From Prevotellaceae bacterium (GTDB lineage Bacteria > Bacteroidota > Bacteroidia > Bacteroidales > Bacteroidaceae), in the NCBI GenBank assembly GCA_028723455.1, contig JAQYEW010000033.1, positions 1 through 39,070 of the forward strand: a stretch of DNA of 39,070 bases. The letters run 5' to 3'. A program made the translations under genes and the position numbers. Position 1 is the first letter of the stretch. Each line of letters begins with the position of its first letter. Below, one piece after another: positions 34,668 to 39,070 of this stretch. The notes beneath the pieces were generated by a model. The model made no database searches, had not been told where the DNA came from, and was given only the letters and a program-made list of their open reading frames with translations.

Positions 34668-36313
34668 CTGTGCATGCTTGAAGCGATTTCTTGTTGACAT
34701 TCTGCAGACCACTTATGACGACCGTAAGCGTCGGCATACTCATTCTTGAAATTCTCCTTAAACTCTCGTGCCAGCATTTGGCTCTTTTCTGCACCATCCG
34801 CCATCTTGGTGTACATGTAACCAAGTAACGATGGTATCTCCTTTTTACCAAGGTCTTCACCGTTATAGTGAGCGGTGATGAGAAATGTACCATCTCTATC
34901 TTTGACGATAGATGCTTGCACATTGTTTGGCATTGTGTCGATATGGGGGTGCATCTCTGCTTCGGTGGTGTTTGACTGCTGTGGCTGCTGTTGTTGTGGC
35001 AGTTCTATCGGGTCGGCAATTGCCACGCGATTCCCATCTATGATGAGCTGGGGCAAAACATCTTCCAACTTTTCCTTGGGGAAAGCAATTTTTCCATCGG
35101 GCTGCAGTACTGGTTGGTTAAGCACCTTGGCAAGCTGCTCAACATCATTGGCATATGCTTCATAGCCATCCTTGGTGCGGAAGAGGATTATCGTATCGGG
35201 ATGCTTCTCTTTGATTGCTTCGTATTGCTGAGGTGGCATGCTTTGTTGCACTTGTTGTTTCTTTCCCTGCTGTTGCTCCATCTGCACATCCATCGCATCA
35301 AGATGGCTTGTGATAAGATTGCTGGCATTGCGCACATCTGTTAGAATTGTCTTCAAAATGGCAGGATTTTCCTTCAAAACATTGATCCAGGAATTGAGGT
35401 ATTTTGCACTGTCATCTTTGAGGTGCTTCGTGATACCGTAATGGCTGGTGGTATAGGCTGCGGTAAGTTCTGCACGCAGTTCTTCAATGGCATAGTTTTT
35501 AGGGTTTCTCGACTCTGAGGCAGAAAAACGGTCAAAGTTTTCTTTGCGGCCTGTGCTATGTGCCATCTCGTGAAACGCAGTGCTTACAAAGAGTTCTCCA
35601 TCCTTGAACTGCGCCTTTTCTGGTAGGCAAATCTTATCATAGCTAATGCTGAAGTACGCCTTATTGCCTGGTTGCAACTCGATTGGAACTATCCATTTCT
35701 GTTGTGAGATGAGTTCATCCAATTGGGGCAAAGAGAACATCTTGCTGGGGTCGCGCTCCACCTTTTGGGGCAAAGCGTCTGCAAGGAGTTTACGGTATAG
35801 TTCTGGACGTGCATTGGCAAGGTTGGTTTGGTCGATGTTGAAAACATTGTAGATGTGCGTCTTGGGGAAGACCATGTAATTGTTCTGCTCCTCTTTGCTG
35901 AACTTCTTGTAATCTTCGTAAGAGATGCGCTCGTTGGTTTCTTTGTCTACCACGGTGAACGTGGTCTTCATCACTGCCATTGATTTCTCACCACGATTGA
36001 CCATTACACGCTCTTGCTCGTCGGTGTGTTTGCTGTTCAATTCTGTTATGCGATTAAACGTGGCATAGACGGGGATTTTGTAGCCCTCTTTCTCTGTGTG
36101 CATCATCAGCATGAGCGAGTTCATGCCGCCATACTCCCTGCCATCAAGATTACGAGGTTGTACGGCTGCTTCGGGGGAAATCCACGGCTTCTCCCATTGC
36201 TCTCCATTCTTGCTGTTGCGGATTTCCTCTATCTTGGAAATCATCAGGTCAGCAAAGCGGCAGAGGACTTTGTCCTCTGCGGGATTGTTGTTCCATTTAT
36301 TGGTTTGTTCCAT
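34664..36313 (-). CDS. ArdC-like polyvalent protein: ssDNA-binding domain, zinc metallopeptidase, MutS-I-like domain
   Basis: 549 residues. Residues ~15-170 are an ArdC N-terminal (DUF1738) domain (KPWISPEAAVQPRNLDGREYGGMN, here split: KPWISPEAAVQPRN, LDGREYGGMNSL). Residues ~185-330 are a zincin-like peptidase with HEMAHSTG (H248, E249, H252). A Gln-rich linker precedes a segment at about 360-400 (YEAIKEKHPDTIILFR then TKDGYEAY) that resembles MutS domain I. A small C-terminal domain ends near residue 549. Proteins of this layout are injected with DNA by phages and conjugative elements and counter host restriction. Starts 12 bases after the 72-aa gene. Confidence 0.82.
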   Translation of the reverse strand: MEQTNKWNNNPAEDKVLCRFADLMISKIEEIRNSKNGEQWEKPWISPEAAVQPRNLDGREYGGMNSLMLMMHTEKEGYKIPVYATFNRITELNSKHTDEQERVMVNRGEKSMAVMKTTFTVVDKETNERISYEDYKKFSKEEQNNYMVFPKTHIYNVFNIDQTNLANARPELYRKLLADALPQKVERDPSKMFSLPQLDELISQQKWIVPIELQPGNKAYFSISYDKICLPEKAQFKDGELFVSTAFHEMAHSTGRKENFDRFSASESRNPKNYAIEELRAELTAAYTTSHYGITKHLKDDSAKYLNSWINVLKENPAILKTILTDVRNASNLITSHLDAMDVQMEQQQGKKQQVQQSMPPQQYEAIKEKHPDTIILFRTKDGYEAYANDVEQLAKVLNQPVLQPDGKIAFPKEKLEDVLPQLIIDGNRVAIADPIELPQQQQPQQSNTTEAEMHPHIDTMPNNVQASIVKDRDGTFLITAHYNGEDLGKKEIPSLLGYMYTKMADGAEKSQMLAREFKENFKNEYADAYGRHKWSAECQQEIASSMHR

Positions 36314-36325
36314 GGATTAGGGGGA

Positions 36326-36544
36326 TTAGTGGGTCAAGAAATAATCCTCCTCGCTGTCGTCATAGAGACGTTCCTCTATCATTGACATAAAGGTTTGTGC
36401 TGCGTTATCGCTCTCTTGGATGCCGTGCGCATTGCACCAACTGGCAAAGGCTTCGCCAAAATCAGTGAGTCGAACAAATTCGCACCACGTGATTTCGCCC
36501 TCTTGTACGCATTGTACAAGTTTTTCGTAAGTGTAGTGTTCCAT
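36326..36544 (-). CDS. Small acidic protein common in Bacteroidota mobile elements
   Basis: 72 residues, acidic, no signal peptide. It begins MEHYTYEKLVQCVQEGEITW, which resembles short proteins often found beside ArdC-like genes in Bacteroidota conjugative elements. First gene of the operon running to 31096. The ATG lies directly after a strong hairpin, so its ribosome access may be controlled. Function unknown. Confidence 0.72.
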   Translation of the reverse strand: MEHYTYEKLVQCVQEGEITWCEFVRLTDFGEAFASWCNAHGIQESDNAAQTFMSMIEERLYDDSEEDYFLTH

Positions 36545-36622
36545 AACACAATTTTGTTTGCGGACAAATTGTGTTGAGCCATACCAAGATGCCTCTGTGT
36601 CGGTATGGTTATAGCAAAAGTA
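36545..36622 (-). promoter_or_regulatory. Promoter and two-hairpin leader of the ArdC-like operon
   Basis: The minus-strand -7 box TACTTTTG is at 36622-36615. The leader then holds CCATACC/GGTATGG arms (36579-36585 with 36602-36608) and an 11-12 bp stem AACACAATTT..GT / ACAAATTGTGTT (36545-36557 with 36564-36575). The last base of that stem touches the ATG, leaving no free ribosome site. Looks like a control element or repressor operator. Confidence 0.6.
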
Positions 36623-36748
36623 AAGGATTGCTGGCAGTTTATGCCAACAGCATAATGATATTATGTCTGTGATTGTTTCCCATTTCCACTATGTTCTCAA
36701 CAAGATAATTTTCCAGATTATACTTGGGATATGTGTATTGAATGATTT

Positions 36749-37513
36749 TTATAGCTTCATTCCTGCTGAACGTGTTTCGGAGATGCTTTCCTTGCGAACT
36801 TTGTGCATCGTGGCCTTATCAATAATCTGAGTGTATTCCCAGCGGTTTTTGTCGGTCTGCACATAGCCCATATAACCAGGAGTGGCTTCGTCGTACTTTA
36901 TCTTTTGTTGCTTTTCCCACTCGCGCATGTCGCCTTGTACTACCTTGAAGCCCGTAGGTTGTTTGAGGTCTACGCCCACGCTTACTTTTTGGTCGCCTAC
37001 GGTCAACTCTATGGGTTTGCCTTCAAGGGCGGCTTGCTTTTGGTTTGCGCCGAGTTGGATATCGTTGATTTTCTCAATGCTTTTCAGCTGCTCTTGCATC
37101 TTTACTACGGAGACATCACGCTTCATGATGTTGTTGGTCTCTGGATCGAGTTGTAGAAATTTCAGCCTGCGCGTGCCGTCCTCGTCGATGGGCTTCTTGA
37201 TGATTTCTCCTTGTTGCAGCTTGTTCGTCTCATAGAGGCTTAGGCGTAAATCGTTGGGGATTTCTTTTTGCACTGGATAGGTCATCACTTGTGCTGTACC
37301 ATTCTTGTCGCGATAAAGCTGCAACTTCATTGGAACGTCCACCGTGCCGTTCTCTGTTTGCACGTTCGCCATTAGCAAAGGCGAAATTTTACCACTCAGC
37401 AGAGGTGCTAATACCTCTTTGGGCATCGAGAGGACTTTGTCCTTTTCAAGCCCCACAAGTGCCAACTTCTGATATGGCAGCTCTTTCTCTAAAAATACAT
37501 TTCGATTATTCAT
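36749..37513 (-). CDS. DUF4099/DUF3945-like mobile-element protein
   Basis: 254 residues, soluble. The N-terminal part (LPYQKLALVGLEKDKVLSMP then LAPLLSGKISPLLM) fits the DUF4099-type start found in Bacteroidota conjugative elements. The next section (VPMKLQLYRDKNGTAQVMTYP) fits DUF3945. Exact function unknown; relatives lie near relaxase and TOPRIM genes. It is divergent from the cell-wall hydrolase gene at 37576 and separated from the ArdC operon by 204 bases, so probably its own transcript. Confidence 0.75.
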   Translation of the reverse strand: MNNRNVFLEKELPYQKLALVGLEKDKVLSMPKEVLAPLLSGKISPLLMANVQTENGTVDVPMKLQLYRDKNGTAQVMTYPVQKEIPNDLRLSLYETNKLQQGEIIKKPIDEDGTRRLKFLQLDPETNNIMKRDVSVVKMQEQLKSIEKINDIQLGANQKQAALEGKPIELTVGDQKVSVGVDLKQPTGFKVVQGDMREWEKQQKIKYDEATPGYMGYVQTDKNRWEYTQIIDKATMHKVRKESISETRSAGMKL

Positions 37514-37532
37514 TATACCAGATAATATTTTG

Positions 37533-37560
37533 TATCTTTGCTACGAAATTAGCAAAATTA
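37533..37560. promoter_or_regulatory. Overlapping divergent -7 boxes
   Basis: The plus-strand TATCTTTG (37533-37540) would serve the hydrolase gene. The minus-strand TAATTTTG (37560-37553) would serve the DUF4099-like gene. Predicted start points nearly coincide between them, so each promoter lies inside the other's transcribed region. Neither has a good TTTG upstream. Confidence 0.5.
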
Positions 37561-37575
37561 TATCATATAAAGGAT

Positions 37576-38622
37576 ATGAGAAAGTACTTTTTCACCCTTA
37601 TGTTAGTGTTTTTCGTTACGAAGGCTGCAAATGCGCAGTTTTATACCATTACTGCGCAAAAAGCTAAGCAGATAGAGGTGGATGATAAAAAGGAAGTAAA
37701 TCGTGTGGAGCCGATAAAGATAGATACGCTGGATTTTTTCTATCAGCCCCAAGGACGCAGAATCTCTATCGAGAAGAGTGTGCCGTTGTTTGTCAACGCG
37801 ACAGACAGCTTGCTTTTTGGGCTATTACAGGAGCGGATGCTGGTGTGTTTGCCCTTGAATTTCTTGAATGTTACGTCTCATTACGGCATGCGCAAAGACC
37901 CTTTCATGAAATGTTCGAAATTCCACGATGGCATAGATTTCAAATGCAAAAATGAATATGTGTATGCAATGCTGCCAGGAGTGGTAAAGAAAGTGCATTA
38001 TGGCAACAAGGGCTATGGCAATTATGTAGAATTGGACTATGGTAACATCCAAAGTCTGTATGGGCATCTTTCTATGATTACCGTTAAAGAGGGAGATGTA
38101 GTGGATGCTGGTACGATAGTTGCAATTTCCGGCAATACAGGCAAGACGACTGGTCCACACCTGCACTTGCGGATGCGTAAGAATGGCAAGAGCGTTGACC
38201 CGAAACCGTTCATCAACTATATGAACCGCTATATTTCGAGTTTGCAGGAGAAAATAAATACTGTGCAGACTGGCGAGAGACCTGCCAAACCTTTGAATAT
38301 AGCTAACCTGGTTGCTGCGATGGATAAGTACGATCTTTCAAACAAAACATATGTGGTGGCACAGGCTATCTTGGAAACTGGCTATTTCACCAGTCGGGTA
38401 TGCTTGGAATTGAACAATCTCTTTGGGCTGCGTCGCCCGTCCAACGGAGAATACTATGCTTTTGACAATTGGGAAGAGAGCGTGAAAGCCTATCGAGACT
38501 ATGTGCAATACAAATACAAAGGGGGAGATTACCTGACATTCCTCAACGATATTGGCTATGCCGAAGATAAAGCATACATCTACAAGGTAAGAAGCATCGC
38601 GAGGTCGTTGCAAATGCCGTAG
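37576..38622 (+). CDS. Bifunctional cell-wall hydrolase: M23 endopeptidase + glucosaminidase
   Basis: 348 residues from ATG 37576, just before a signal peptide (MRKYFFTLMLVFFVTKAANAQ). The M23 (LytM) domain at about 95-215 has zinc ligands H117 and D121 (HDGID) and H197 in the HxH of GPHLHLRM. The C-terminal domain at about 240-345 is lysozyme-like, of the glucosaminidase type, with the probable catalytic E267 in AILETGYFTS and LNNLFGL. Such double hydrolases open the wall for transfer machines, in the role of VirB1. Context in a mobilizable element supports this; general wall growth is the alternative. Confidence 0.85.
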   Translation: MRKYFFTLMLVFFVTKAANAQFYTITAQKAKQIEVDDKKEVNRVEPIKIDTLDFFYQPQGRRISIEKSVPLFVNATDSLLFGLLQERMLVCLPLNFLNVTSHYGMRKDPFMKCSKFHDGIDFKCKNEYVYAMLPGVVKKVHYGNKGYGNYVELDYGNIQSLYGHLSMITVKEGDVVDAGTIVAISGNTGKTTGPHLHLRMRKNGKSVDPKPFINYMNRYISSLQEKINTVQTGERPAKPLNIANLVAAMDKYDLSNKTYVVAQAILETGYFTSRVCLELNNLFGLRRPSNGEYYAFDNWEESVKAYRDYVQYKYKGGDYLTFLNDIGYAEDKAYIYKVRSIARSLQMP

Positions 38623-38930
38623 GGAGAGCCAATTCCAAACGGGCATGACTTCTGTTTGAAGCAACTTATAGATGGACGAGAAAATGGTTTTATTAAGGTT
38701 ATTACAGGTATGCGGAGGTGAGGCAAGTCCACGCTTTTACAAGTGCTTTTCCGTGATTATTTGTTGAAACAAAAGGGAAAAAGACAAAAACACTCCCCCT
38801 TTGAGGGGGGTGCAGCGTAAGCGTGAAGAAATCAAACTTTTTATGGCGTGTACATAAATAAGTACACAAAATATTTGGAAGTTCGGATTTTTGTGCCTAT
38901 CTTTGCACTGAACATTAGAGCCATAGAGTC
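38623..38930 (+). promoter_or_regulatory. Intergenic region: hairpin, inverted repeat and promoter of the antitoxin gene
   Basis: 308 bases without a gene. There is a C/G-rich hairpin at 38791-38812, probably part of the hydrolase 3' end, and an inverted repeat GTGTAC-N8-GTACAC at 38848-38867. A promoter TTTG (38874-38877), 20 bases, TATCTTTG (38898-38905) follows. The repeat lies just upstream of the promoter, where an antitoxin repressor could bind. Confidence 0.65.
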
Positions 38931-39070
38931 ATGCAGATTATTACAACAAGAGAATTTAGAGCCAATCAGAAGAAGTATTTTGATTTGGCGGAGAGCGAAA
39001 CCGTCTTTGTCGCTCGTAAGAACGCACGTCCCATTGTCATTAGCGTAGCAGATGATGATGATTACCTTTC
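38931..39070 (+). CDS. Phd/YefM-type antitoxin, N-terminal part (cut by window end)
   Basis: ATG 38931 opens a frame still running at the window end (46 codons). It begins MQIITTREFRANQKKYFDLA and continues with VFVARKNARPIVIS, the typical Phd/YefM N-terminal dimer and DNA-binding domain. The toxin (RelE/YoeB-like or Doc) would be expected beyond 39070. A toxin-antitoxin pair fits the plasmid-like nature of the region. The inverted repeat upstream could be its operator. Confidence 0.85.
   Translation, partial: MQIITTREFRANQKKYFDLAESETVFVARKNARPIVISVADDDDYL

Overview
The window looks like a Bacteroidota chromosome, probably Bacteroidales of the Prevotellaceae type. Almost every promoter that can be placed has the Bacteroidota -7 box TAnnTTTG, often with TTTG 19-20 bases upstream. 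The outer-membrane proteins are of Bacteroidota families: SusC-like TonB receptors, a BtuG-type propeller, DUF4465 and DUF1460. Two secreted proteins end in the short 'YxLxGxR...KGxxIxNGK' tail typical of Prevotella.

From 1 to 25.8 kb the DNA is GC-rich and chromosomal in character. On the minus strand at 0.3-8.5 kb is a vitamin B12 uptake operon: promoter, cobalamin riboswitch, btuB receptor, btuG-like surface propeller, and a 1543-residue protein carrying a DUF4465 (BtuH-type) domain. Housekeeping genes follow: nrdD-nrdG (anaerobic dNTP synthesis), a second TonB receptor, a DUF1460 amidase, an OmpA lipoprotein, proS with an AmpG-like MFS permease, pyk, dapA, a FadL/OmpP1 porin, ffh with folD, and tRNA-His(GTG). 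Several intergenic regions hold clear hairpins and terminators.

Immediately after tRNA-His (about 25.84 kb) base composition falls and the content becomes plasmid-like up to the window end. There is a Rep_3-family initiator with four 22-bp iterons and an AT-rich stretch (a complete-looking theta origin), a 16-bp tandem repeat, a candidate oriT with a tiny ORF, mobC and a MOBP relaxase, then exported proteins. A long minus-strand operon follows, with an ArdC-like antirestriction/metallopeptidase protein, a TOPRIM protein and three further genes, two of them exported. Beyond these come a DUF4099/DUF3945-like protein, a fused M23 endopeptidase-glucosaminidase, and the start of a Phd/YefM antitoxin. 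No integrase, transposase or type IV secretion ATPase is visible, so the window does not show how this plasmid-like block is joined to the chromosome.

The most unusual items are the enlarged BtuH-like protein with its apparently non-lipoprotein sorting tail, the plasmid replicon directly abutting a tRNA, the 17-19 bp motif that flanks repA three times, and the repeat/palindrome/mini-ORF region in front of the mobilization genes.
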